A stretch of 45,757 nt of DNA from CAZGZD01 sp964401915 (GTDB lineage: Bacteria; Patescibacteriota; Microgenomatia; UBA1406; GWC2-37-13). The stretch spans positions 1 to 45,757 of the forward strand of contig CAYOAI010000006.1 of the NCBI GenBank assembly GCA_964401915.1. The letters run 5' to 3'. The position numbers and the translations under genes are program-made. Position 1 is the stretch's first letter. Every line of letters begins with the position of its first letter. Positions 38,926 to 45,757 of this stretch are shown here, piece by piece. The notes beneath the pieces are model-generated. The model saw nothing but the letters and a program-made list of their open reading frames with translations, was not told where the DNA came from and ran no database searches.

Positions 38926-39633
38926 CTAAATTCTACCAGATTTATTCATTTTTTCCAATGCCAATCGCGCAGCCTGCTCTTCCGCCTCTTTTTTTGAGTT
39001 GCCGCGACCCTCAGCCAGAAGTTTTTGGCCAAGATATACAGCTATTGTAAATGCTCGTTTGTGCTGAGGCCCCTCTTCGGCTATTACTCGATATTCAGGA
39101 GTCGTCTTGTGGAGAGACTGCATAGTCTCCTGAAGCAAGCTTTTGGCCGGTGCATACTGCCTGCTTGATATAATCTCATCCAATCGGTCAGCAAATAAAT
39201 ACATCTTCACAAATTCGTAGGATGCGTCAAATCCCTGGTCGATAAATATAGCGCCAATCAGCGCCTCGAAGCAATCTGCAAGAATATTTTTGTTGTCTCG
39301 ACCCGCCCCTTGCTCCTCACCACGAGACAGATAAAGATATTCTCCCAAACCAAGAGGAGACGCCGCATATGCCAGGCTCTCAGTTCGCACAATAGCGCTT
39401 TTTATATCAGTATAAGATCCCTCTTCAAATTGGGGGTAATTATTGTAAAGATACATCGACGTAATCAAAGATAGTACACTGTCTCCCAGGAATTCCAGCT
39501 TTTCATTGGATGGGAGATGAAAGCTTTTGTGTTCGTTAAGATATGAGCGGTGTACAAATACATTCTCAAGTAGATCTTTGTTCTTAAAATCAACGCCTAT
39601 TTTTTCCTCCAGATTTTCAAAAGTCTTCTTCAT
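38926..39633 (-). CDS. rnc: Ribonuclease III
   Basis: Cuts double-stranded RNA, processing rRNA precursors and some mRNAs. The 235-aa protein has the catalytic signature NEKLEFLGDSVL (about 42-53), the second acidic cluster in LADCFEALIGAIFID, and a C-terminal dsRBD with KTTPEYRVIAEEGPQHKRAFTIAV and GRGNSKKEAEEQAARLAL. ATG 39633 was chosen; it follows the nusB stop by 2 nt, and a TTG two codons upstream is inferior. Confidence 0.96.
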   Translation of the reverse strand: MKKTFENLEEKIGVDFKNKDLLENVFVHRSYLNEHKSFHLPSNEKLEFLGDSVLSLITSMYLYNNYPQFEEGSYTDIKSAIVRTESLAYAASPLGLGEYLYLSRGEEQGAGRDNKNILADCFEALIGAIFIDQGFDASYEFVKMYLFADRLDEIISSRQYAPAKSLLQETMQSLHKTTPEYRVIAEEGPQHKRAFTIAVYLGQKLLAEGRGNSKKEAEEQAARLALEKMNKSGRI

Positions 39634-39635
39634 AA

Positions 39636-40010
39636 TCAATTTTTTTGAGAAGGTGCTTTTCGCACCACCGAAGCCAGAGCTCCATTTATAAAAGAATAAG
39701 ACTTCTCAGATCCGTATTCTCGGGCCAGCTCTATCGCCTCGTCTATAACTACCTTCTGGGGATTTTGCTTCACAAATTTCAACTCATACACAGCCAGTCG
39801 CAGAATCGCCAGATCGATCTTGGCTATCTTATCAAGCGAGTACTTAGGGGCAGATTTCTTAATAACCATATCTATTTCGTCTTTTTTGAGAAGAATTTCA
39901 TGCGTAAGGTCTTTGTCGGGGTGGGGGAGCTTGTCACTCGCTGTATTTGCGAAGCTGAGTGCAAAAAGATTCTGGATTGTATGAATCCGTTTGAGGTGCC
40001 GCTTATCCAT
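39636..40010 (-). CDS. nusB: Transcription antitermination factor NusB
   Basis: Binds boxA RNA with NusE (S10) to promote rRNA antitermination. The 124-aa protein is all-helical with the family pattern RIHTIQNLFALSFA at the N-terminus, KIAKIDLAILRLAVYEL in the middle, and VVIDEAIELAREYGSEKSYSFINGALASVV at the end. A boxA-like sequence occurs before the 16S gene in this window (45185-45196). It starts 28 nt after rpmF and is followed by rnc. Confidence 0.95.
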   Translation of the reverse strand: MDKRHLKRIHTIQNLFALSFANTASDKLPHPDKDLTHEILLKKDEIDMVIKKSAPKYSLDKIAKIDLAILRLAVYELKFVKQNPQKVVIDEAIELAREYGSEKSYSFINGALASVVRKAPSQKN

Positions 40011-40038
40011 AATACATTAGTTGTCAACGCAGAGTTTG

Positions 40039-40200
40039 TTACGTGGTCTTCTTGTCTACTTTTTCTTTCTTTATCACGTTTGCCGCTTTGCGCTTATTGC
40101 GATCTGTGTAGGATTTGAGCTCGGCGATAGTCGCTTTACGACTTGCGACGCGAGTACCTGTGCGTTTTTTGGAGTGTTTTCTTTTGGGTTGTGCAGCCAT
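40039..40200 (-). CDS. rpmF: 50S ribosomal protein L32, zinc-free form
   Basis: ATG 40200 to TAA 40039 encodes 53 aa: MAAQPKRKHSKKRTGTRVAS, then a basic helix and KKEKVDKKTT at the end. The PKRKHSKKRTG start is the L32 signature. The C-terminal four-cysteine zinc ribbon of C+ L32 proteins is absent, making this a C- form. It lies at the head of rpmF-nusB-rnc-rpsP. A minus-strand promoter, TTGTCA (40253-40248), 17 nt, TATACT (40230-40225), lies upstream. Confidence 0.85.
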   Translation of the reverse strand: MAAQPKRKHSKKRTGTRVASRKATIAELKSYTDRNKRKAANVIKKEKVDKKTT

Positions 40201-40224
40201 AAATTAGTTCAAAATTATATATGA

Positions 40225-40276
40225 AGTATAACATAGTTTTTTCCACTTGACAAATATTAAGCAACTACTTTAATAT
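40225..40276. promoter_or_regulatory. Divergent promoters with overlapping -35 boxes
   Basis: Plus strand: TTGACA (40247-40252), 18 nt, TAATAT (40271-40276), 11 nt to the prepilin ATG at 40288. Minus strand: TTGTCA (40253-40248), 17 nt, TATACT (40230-40225), toward rpmF. The two -35 hexamers share five base pairs, so polymerase cannot occupy both at once. Confidence 0.62.
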
Positions 40277-40287
40277 GATATTTATAC

Positions 40288-40896
40288 ATGAAAAAGCTAT
40301 ATAAAAAGGGATTCACACTCATCGAGCTTCTTATTGTGATTGCTATTCTTAGCATCCTGGCGGTTGGTCTTATTGCCACTCTTGACCCGCTTGAACAGGT
40401 AAACCGAGCAACAGATACAGCTCGCAGAGCCACGGCAAGTGATCTAATTCACGCCGCAGATAGATTCTATGCAAGTCATCAAAGTTCAGTTGTGTGTGAT
40501 TTATCTACCGGAGATACAACGTGTGCAAATTTCACAGGTGGATTAAATACCACAACGACTGTAAAATTAGACACTCAAGGTGGAGCCAATACAAATACCA
40601 TAAATAATTACCTATTTGAAAAGGGTGAGACAAAGTCACCAACATCTTTCAGCGCCAACCCACAAGCAAAAAATCTTGAAGTTGGATTAATTGCAGCAAC
40701 ACCAGCAACCGGTACGACGATTATTGTATGCTGGAAACCTGTATCAAAAGCCCAAAAGTCATTTTCTGTAGCTGGTGATACAACAAGTACGATATATAAA
40801 CCAAGCGCGGCTGGACAAATTCCAGTCATGTCAGACACGACCAACTGCCCACCATTGAAAACAAACACATGCTATCAGTGCGCTACTCAACAATAA
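40288..40896 (+). CDS. Type IV prepilin-like protein (pseudopilin 7)
   Basis: A 202-aa prepilin with leader MKKLYKKG before FTLIELLIVIAILSILAVGLIATLDPLEQVNRATDTARRAT. The stem is followed by a long Thr/Asn-rich globular part; the C-terminus has CPPLKTNTCYQC. Its own strong promoter and its distance from the 33-36 kb cluster suggest a separately controlled pilin, perhaps the major subunit, which is a guess. It overlaps the next prepilin by 28 nt. Confidence 0.88.
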   Translation: MKKLYKKGFTLIELLIVIAILSILAVGLIATLDPLEQVNRATDTARRATASDLIHAADRFYASHQSSVVCDLSTGDTTCANFTGGLNTTTTVKLDTQGGANTNTINNYLFEKGETKSPTSFSANPQAKNLEVGLIAATPATGTTIIVCWKPVSKAQKSFSVAGDTTSTIYKPSAAGQIPVMSDTTNCPPLKTNTCYQCATQQ

Positions 40897-41378
40897 AGTC
40901 TGAAAGAGGGTTTACGCTAATTGAGCTTGTAGTAGTACTCGCTATTTTAGGAATAATTTCTTCAATTATAATCAGCAACTTTGGATCTTCGTTTAAAAAA
41001 GGTCGTGACTCTAAGCGTAAGCAAGATATTCAAGCTGTTCAAAAAGCACTTGAGCTATATTATGAAGACTACAAGGAGTATCCTCACACCGGTAATCCGT
41101 ATACACCCGGCGGTCCACTTTGTTATGGCCCAACAAACGATTGTGCAAAAGCGAGGTACATAGAAAAACTTCCAGCAGATCCTACCTCAGAGTACAATTT
41201 TTACTATACATCAGATGGTAAAACTTACAAACTATACGCCTGCTTGGAAAATGCTCAGGATCTAGGTCCCGGAGTTAAGGTAGGTACAGATGGAAAGCAG
41301 AGCAGCTATCCTGGAACCACCTGTGGGAGTTGTGGGGAATGCAAATTCGGTGTCTCAAGCTCCAATACCACTCCGTAA
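40869..41378 (+). CDS. Type IV prepilin-like protein (pseudopilin 8)
   Basis: A 169-aa prepilin with a 14-residue leader ending SERG before FTLIELVVVLAILGIISSIIISNFG. The KGRDSKRKQDIQAVQKALELYYEDYKEYP helix and DPTSEYNFYYTSDGKTYKLYACLEN region match the GspG-like group of pseudopilins 1-3. The C-terminus is cysteine-rich (CGSCGECKFG). ATG 40869 lies inside the end of the preceding gene. The stop is at the edge of an inverted repeat (41377). Confidence 0.88.
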   Translation: MLSVRYSTIKSERGFTLIELVVVLAILGIISSIIISNFGSSFKKGRDSKRKQDIQAVQKALELYYEDYKEYPHTGNPYTPGGPLCYGPTNDCAKARYIEKLPADPTSEYNFYYTSDGKTYKLYACLENAQDLGPGVKVGTDGKQSSYPGTTCGSCGECKFGVSSSNTTP

Positions 41379-41410
41379 AGTGAAAAGGTGATAAGGAATA
41401 GTGAAGAGGA
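41377..41410 (+). repeat. Left arm of inverted repeat around the four-helix-bundle gene
   Basis: The arm (AAAGTGAAAAGGTGATAAGG, then AATAGTGAAGAGGA) is imperfectly complementary to 41781-41823. It starts at the last codon of pseudopilin 8. Confidence 0.6.
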
Positions 41411-41421
41411 TTAAGAAATAT

Positions 41422-41778
41422 TTATTTGTTTCTTTTACCTTTTAAAGTCAAGAGACTAGCCCCAAGTATTCGACATATCTCTTCAGTCTCCTTGATCAAA
41501 TTCCCAGCCTTTTCTTCTGTAGTCAGATCGTAAAGCATCCTTAACCAATATTTTGTCTCATTGGCACTTTTTAGTGCAATATGATAGTAATTAGTAAAGT
41601 CTTTCTTGGAGCTCCCAGCTTGAGCCTCAATAATATTTGCTCCAATTGAAGTTGCCGACCTGAGAAGTTGCCTGCCAAGTGTTTGATAAATATAACTTTT
41701 AGGCAAACTTTCAAGAAGTACAATAACTTTTAGGCTAAAATCGTAGGTTCTATTTTGAATGTTTGATTTCTTTTCCAT
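41422..41778 (-). CDS. Four-helix-bundle protein (S23/23S rRNA-IVS-encoded type)
   Basis: A 118-aa protein of the family first seen inside 23S rRNA intervening sequences. It starts near NRTYDFSLKVIVLLESLPKS, then the signature RQLLRSATSIGANIIEAQAGSSKKDFTNYYHIALKSANETKYWLRML, whose middle falls at about residues 36-83, and a last helix EEICRILGASLLTLKGK. Homologues are often scattered in genomes outside rRNA, role unknown. Here it is flanked by imperfect inverted repeats, as IVS ends are. It shows no promoter of the usual type. Confidence 0.88.
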   Translation of the reverse strand: MEKKSNIQNRTYDFSLKVIVLLESLPKSYIYQTLGRQLLRSATSIGANIIEAQAGSSKKDFTNYYHIALKSANETKYWLRMLYDLTTEEKAGNLIKETEEICRILGASLLTLKGKRNK

Positions 41779-41826
41779 TCTTATTCACTATTATTCACTA
41801 TGTACTTTCACTTTTGCACTTTCCTT
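41779..41826 (-). repeat. Right arm of inverted repeat around the four-helix-bundle gene
   Basis: Read on the minus strand it contains GGAAAGTGCAAAAGTGAAAG and ATAGTGAATAATAGTGAATA. It aligns with the left arm, with one extra ATAGTGAAT unit. It ends about 14 nt from the stop of the ligase-like gene. Confidence 0.6.
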
Positions 41827-41839
41827 TTCTTATTCCCTA

Positions 41840-44008
41840 TTAGTTATTACTTTTTAGCTTTTCCAGCTCCTTCTGAGCTTGTTCGTCTTTGGGATCTATG
41901 TTTTTAAGTAGGTACTCAAGAGCAACTTTTGCACCTGCCCTATCTCCATATTTTTTGAGTAGCTGCGCCTTGATAAGATAAGCATCTGAATAATTTGGCT
42001 TTAAAGCTATCGACTCTCCAATCTGAGCAAGCGATAAGTCCCTATATTCCTTCTTCTTACTCTGATCACTAGTCGCGTCAGCCATGAGGGAGTAGAATAT
42101 GCTGGCCGAATAAGGTATCTTGGGATCTGTCGGCGATAGCCGCTTGGCCTCACTGAGGGCATCTATACCCAATTGAATATCCTGCGGATTGCTATCAAGT
42201 TGATAGTAGAGGTAGTAGTTCTTGGCCCTTGTCTTAAAGTAAAGTACATTCTTGGGAGATCCCACCAGCGATAGAGTATTGTATCTTTGCGAGAGCGTAA
42301 CCAGTGCATGAGCTCCTTTTTTATCCCCCTGATACACATACGCAAGATTCGCCAGTGCAAATGACAACTTATCCGCGTAAACATGCTCGCTCCTGAGTCT
42401 GAGAGCTTGCTGCAGGAGACCCGCCTCGGTCTTTGAGTCACCAGCTTGAGCATACTGCTTAGAAAGCGCATACTTAGTATCAGCTACGTAATATGAATAA
42501 AGATAAGAATATGTAAGAAGTAGGACGAATCCAAATATAGCAATTAATACCCACGATGTAAGTGACATATCCTCAGGGTGGCTATCGGCTACTTCCGACA
42601 CCTGTGCGCTATAGACAACAATAAATGCTGGAATAAGGAAAAAGAAAATATTGATCGTTGTAGTTGAAAAGCCAAAAAAATTGGTGATAAGAATAGTCGC
42701 GTATGCTGCTAAAAGACATATTACAAAAAGCTCGCCATCTTGGTGCTTTTTTACCGTGCGGACTAATAAATAAATTACCGCACCAATCATCAGAATATAC
42801 ATCCCAAGTCCGACAAATCCTGTCGTAGCGAGGAAATTCAAGTATTCATTGTGTGCCTTATTGTAAAGAAAGTCCCATTCGCTTGTCAGATTATGCGCTA
42901 CAGGCCGAACACCGTAATAGCTATATGCAAAAGTCTCGAGCCCTGTGCCAAATAATGGATAACGCCTACCCAGCTCAAGGGCACCGCTCCACACAATCTC
43001 GCGGATCTTGCCTGATCCTGTGATATCTGAGTCCGCGAAAGTCTCCACGGCAATTGCCGTCGGCTTACTTACTGCTTTTTTCAACGAAATATACTTATCG
43101 ATTGGCTCTATACCTGTTTTGAAAATTAATACAGCTATAAAAAATACAGCAATAAGTGGTAGAAAAGAACGAAATATTGATTGCTTTTTACTTTTCCCGT
43201 CCTTCTTTGACAAAAAGTAATATCCCACAAAGCCAAGGAGTGAAATAGCGGTGGCAAGCGCAGCTGATCGAGATCTGGTAAAGAGTAAGCCGACAAAATT
43301 AAATATAAGATAGGTGAAGTAAAAAAGTGTAGTCTTCGATGAAAGACTTTTTTTAATACTTGATCGTATTGATTCTTTAGTAGATTTAGCGCGGATGCTT
43401 TTGAGATAAAAATACAGCGCGATAAAAAAATGTATGGCTAAATATGCACCCAGCCAGTTGGGTTGACCAAGTGTGGAGAACATCCGTATAGAAGGCTGGA
43501 ATTGTGCAGTCCAACAAGAATTACTAAATCCACCCTGCGGCGCAAATACAAAACATGTCATATCAGCCCCAAAATGCCCCGGGAGCCCCCACAGAATAAC
43601 GATAAGTGAAGATATGATCGATACCTGAAGAATACGCTCCACATACTTGCGTCCAATATTGGAAACAAATCCCCAGTAAAGTACCAGATACGCTATAATT
43701 GAAAGTAAACCTCCATTGAATCGACCATAGTATCCAAAGATTGATGTATGTCGATCAATTGAGAAGATAGTGGACGCAATAAGGCCAGCGACATATAGTC
43801 CAATTGGAATATCAATTGGCGTAGTCCTGAATATGACACGCTTGGCAATTACCATTCGTACAATCCACAAAAAAGAGATAGTCGCGGCAACCGTATAGAT
43901 AAAGAGCATCTTATTAAATTCAAAAAGTTCACTCGTTGTGGGACTAAAAATGAGAGGGGTAAGGAGAAAAAGTAAGTAGTAGATATATCGTATAATTCTG
44001 GATATCAT
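41840..44008 (-). CDS. O-antigen ligase/polymerase-like membrane protein with TPR tail
   Basis: A 722-aa protein. The first ~460 residues hold about ten or more membrane spans and the Wzy_C/WaaL-like loop (FGTGLETFAYSYYGVRPV, HNEYLNFLATTGFVGLGMYILMIGAV), where NEYL is typical. The region after about 500 is soluble and has TPR-type helices (YAQAGDSKTEAGLLQQALRL, YSDAYLIKAQLLKKYGDRAGAKVALEYLLK). It probably joins or polymerises envelope glycans or glycosylates proteins such as pilins; the substrate is unknown. I start at ATG 44008, directly abutting the mreB start, since the extra upstream reading crosses mreB and TAAAAT (44021-44016) is 7 nt upstream. Confidence 0.82.
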   Translation of the reverse strand: MISRIIRYIYYLLFLLTPLIFSPTTSELFEFNKMLFIYTVAATISFLWIVRMVIAKRVIFRTTPIDIPIGLYVAGLIASTIFSIDRHTSIFGYYGRFNGGLLSIIAYLVLYWGFVSNIGRKYVERILQVSIISSLIVILWGLPGHFGADMTCFVFAPQGGFSNSCWTAQFQPSIRMFSTLGQPNWLGAYLAIHFFIALYFYLKSIRAKSTKESIRSSIKKSLSSKTTLFYFTYLIFNFVGLLFTRSRSAALATAISLLGFVGYYFLSKKDGKSKKQSIFRSFLPLIAVFFIAVLIFKTGIEPIDKYISLKKAVSKPTAIAVETFADSDITGSGKIREIVWSGALELGRRYPLFGTGLETFAYSYYGVRPVAHNLTSEWDFLYNKAHNEYLNFLATTGFVGLGMYILMIGAVIYLLVRTVKKHQDGELFVICLLAAYATILITNFFGFSTTTINIFFFLIPAFIVVYSAQVSEVADSHPEDMSLTSWVLIAIFGFVLLLTYSYLYSYYVADTKYALSKQYAQAGDSKTEAGLLQQALRLRSEHVYADKLSFALANLAYVYQGDKKGAHALVTLSQRYNTLSLVGSPKNVLYFKTRAKNYYLYYQLDSNPQDIQLGIDALSEAKRLSPTDPKIPYSASIFYSLMADATSDQSKKKEYRDLSLAQIGESIALKPNYSDAYLIKAQLLKKYGDRAGAKVALEYLLKNIDPKDEQAQKELEKLKSNN

Positions 44009-45073
44009 ATGAAGAATTTTATAGCAAAGCTTAGTAATTTCCAATTCCCTTTTTTTGCCCGTGAACATATAGCCTTCGATTTTGGCACGACTACGACCAG
44101 AATAGGACTTCATGGAAAAGGAGTAATCTTGAGAGAGCCGACGTGCCTGGGACTTAATCGAAAGATGCGAGAATACATTTTCTTCGGCACAGAAGCCTAT
44201 CAAATCACCGGCAAAGTGCCGGATTTTATCACGATAGAGCATCCAATCGTGAATGGAATTGTCTCTGATTTTGATGGGCAAGTCGCGCTCATCTCTCATT
44301 TTATCCGAAAGTCGATCGCGCCGTACCAGACTCGGTTCCTCACGCTCAAACCCCAACTTGAGGCAGTTGTGAATATCCCGTCAATTACGACAGAGATCGA
44401 GCAAAAAGCAGTAGATGAGGTACTTGCCAAATCCTCAGTCTTCAAAAGCCACCTTATTGAATCGCCGATTGCAGCAGCTGTCGGGTGCGGATTCGACCCA
44501 TTCGCACACAAACCACTTCTTATTGTCGATATGGGAGGAGGACTTATCGAGATTGCCGTCATATCGGGTGGAGGAGTCGTCATCCAAAAAACTCTCAAGA
44601 CCGCTGGTAATCATATGAACAAGCTCATCGCCAACTACGCATACCTCAAGCATGGAATCATATTGGGCGAGATCACCTGCGAGCAACTTAAGGTCGATCT
44701 ATTCACCTTCGATGAAAAAGAAAAGACGCAGGTTGTTCGTGGCAAGTCTTTGGAAAGCGGCCTTCCTAAATCGATTAAAATGCGCTCAAGCGATATTAAA
44801 GAAGCACTACTAACAAGTGTGAATCAGATCATAGATACGGTCAAAGAAGTAATTGAGCTATCTCCACCAGAAGTCGTGGATGAAATTTTCAACCACGGAG
44901 TCTATCTGACTGGCGGTCTTGCCAATATCGAACGTATTGATCATTACTTTGCATCCGAGCTAAAAATCGAGACCCAGATACCTGAAAAACCCGAAAATAC
45001 GACCATTCATGGTCTACTTCGACTCGCGTCGGACCCGGAATCACTCCGCAAGCTTCAGATCATCTTGCCGTAA
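44009..45073 (+). CDS. mreB: Rod-shape actin homologue MreB
   Basis: MreB filaments guide peptidoglycan synthesis under the membrane. The 354-aa protein has an N-terminal amphipathic segment (NFIAKLSNFQFPFF), phosphate-1 loop IAFDFGTTTTRIGL, HPIVNGIVSDFDGQVALISHFIRK, LEAVVNIPSITTEIEQKAV, ESPIAAAVGCG, phosphate-2 LLIVDMGGGLIEIAVIS and adenosine motif VYLTGGLANIERI. The sequence is divergent but all actin-fold motifs are in order. TATAAT at 43991-43996 (12 nt before the ATG) lies within the ligase-like coding region. Its start codon touches that of the divergent gene. Confidence 0.92.
   Translation: MKNFIAKLSNFQFPFFAREHIAFDFGTTTTRIGLHGKGVILREPTCLGLNRKMREYIFFGTEAYQITGKVPDFITIEHPIVNGIVSDFDGQVALISHFIRKSIAPYQTRFLTLKPQLEAVVNIPSITTEIEQKAVDEVLAKSSVFKSHLIESPIAAAVGCGFDPFAHKPLLIVDMGGGLIEIAVISGGGVVIQKTLKTAGNHMNKLIANYAYLKHGIILGEITCEQLKVDLFTFDEKEKTQVVRGKSLESGLPKSIKMRSSDIKEALLTSVNQIIDTVKEVIELSPPEVVDEIFNHGVYLTGGLANIERIDHYFASELKIETQIPEKPENTTIHGLLRLASDPESLRKLQIILP
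44016..44044 (-). promoter_or_regulatory. Promoter of the ligase-like gene, inside mreB
   Basis: On the minus strand: TTGGAA (44044-44039), 17-nt spacer, TAAAAT (44021-44016), 7 nt to the ATG at 44008. The whole promoter lies in the first codons of mreB. Confidence 0.5.
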
Positions 45074-45078
45074 GCGTG

Positions 45079-45107
45079 TTGACATTAATCTGATCATTCA
45101 TTACAAT
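45079..45107 (+). promoter_or_regulatory. rRNA operon promoter P1
   Basis: TTGACA (45079-45084), 17-nt spacer, TACAAT (45102-45107), about 140 nt before the mature 16S end. It starts 6 nt after the mreB stop. Confidence 0.75.
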
Positions 45108-45152
45108 ATAAGTCCTTCTTGATACTGCTTTTTAAGTTAGTTTAGAGATAGG

Positions 45153-45170
45153 AAGATATTCGTATCTTTT
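45153..45170 (+). promoter_or_regulatory. UUCG-capped hairpin in the rRNA leader
   Basis: AAGATA-TTCG-TATCTT (45153-45168) is a perfect 6-bp stem closed by a UUCG tetraloop, followed by TT. It could be a weak pause or terminator upstream of boxA. Confidence 0.5.
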
Positions 45171-45175
45171 GCACT

Positions 45176-45203
45176 TTGACAGTTTGGTCTTTAGCGTTGT
45201 AAT
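45176..45203 (+). promoter_or_regulatory. rRNA operon promoter P2 with an overlapping boxA-like site
   Basis: TTGACA (45176-45181), 16-nt spacer, TGTAAT (45198-45203). TGGTCTTTAGCG at 45185-45196 agrees with the boxA consensus at about 9 of 12 positions. In P1 transcripts boxA would be present, while P2 transcripts would start after it. Confidence 0.5.
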
Positions 45204-45229
45204 CGGGTTAGGAGAAATATTTTCTATAA

Positions 45230-45247
45230 GGTCCCAGAAATGGGATC
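45230..45247 (+). promoter_or_regulatory. GAAA-capped hairpin just before 16S rRNA
   Basis: TCCCA (45232-45236) and TGGGA (45241-45245) form a stem around GAAA, extended by a G-U and a G-C pair. It ends about 2 nt before the mature 16S 5' end and may assist processing. Confidence 0.5.
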
Positions 45248-45248
45248 T

Positions 45249-45757
<509 letters not shown>

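Noticed and set aside
44012..44356. N-terminal extension of the ligase-like protein by about 116 residues
   Set aside because: It is antisense to mreB, is highly charged unlike the membrane domain, and the predicted start at 44008 has its own promoter.

Overview
The window looks like a piece of a Candidate Phyla Radiation (Patescibacteria) genome, perhaps Microgenomates-like; the phylum is an inference and I cannot fix the lineage. The reasons are an AT-rich sequence with short spacers, many universal genes in stripped-down forms (threonyl-tRNA synthetase without a TGS domain, short PheT, trigger factor without its PPIase domain, L32 without zinc cysteines, tiny HolA/HolB-like subunits), a complete type IV pilus locus with no secretin, and a 16S rRNA with a non-canonical 530 loop. 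UGA is used as an ordinary stop.

Layout. 1-8.3 kb: small membrane protein, ruvC, gpmI, holA-like, phosphohexomutase, a large unknown membrane protein, then a SurA-like protein and an unknown protein on the minus strand. Two long spacers (2552-2855 and 6604-6949) carry diverged inverted copies of one element. 8.3-8.5 kb: tRNA-Arg and tRNA-Lys. 8.7-14 kb: typA, a membrane-anchored methyltransferase, two related lysozyme-like cell-wall hydrolases flanking an unknown coiled-coil protein and trigger factor, and a structured leader. 14.2-15.0 kb: a tRNA-Val locus with a GIY-YIG gene inserted at its 5' end and a 107-bp hairpin-pair unit at its 3' end, then a tRNA-Asp broken by an assembly gap. 15-23.5 kb: obgE, a PH-domain protein, a GNAT acetyltransferase, then thrS-infC-rpmI-rplT-pheS-pheT. 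23.5-28.2 kb: class A penicillin-binding protein, a 39-aa membrane peptide and recG. 28.2-41.4 kb: the type IV pilus region (pilB-pilT-pilC on minus; six prepilins then pilM-pilN-pilO on plus; two more prepilins at 40.3-41.4 kb), interrupted by rpmF-nusB-rnc-rpsP on minus. 41.4-45.1 kb: a four-helix-bundle gene inside inverted repeats, an O-antigen-ligase-like/TPR membrane protein and mreB, whose start codons abut those of its divergent neighbour. 45.1-45.757 kb: rRNA leader and the first ~509 nt of 16S rRNA.

Functional themes. Most of the window is translation and RNA maturation, cell-wall synthesis and remodelling (PBP, two hydrolases, MreB, ligase) and pilus biogenesis. A -10 hexamer (TATAAT-like) ends about 6-9 nt before the start codon of most first genes of transcription units, usually with no Shine-Dalgarno sequence, which suggests widespread leaderless transcripts. 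I used this to choose several starts.

The most unusual material is at the tRNA genes. tRNA-Val is preceded by a copy of its own 5' end, split by exactly two perfect hairpins and followed by a GIY-YIG ORF that ends inside the tRNA. tRNA-Val and tRNA-Lys are each followed by an 89-bp double-hairpin insert and an exact 18-bp duplication of their own, different, 3' ends. I see no CRISPR array, prophage or classical insertion sequence.
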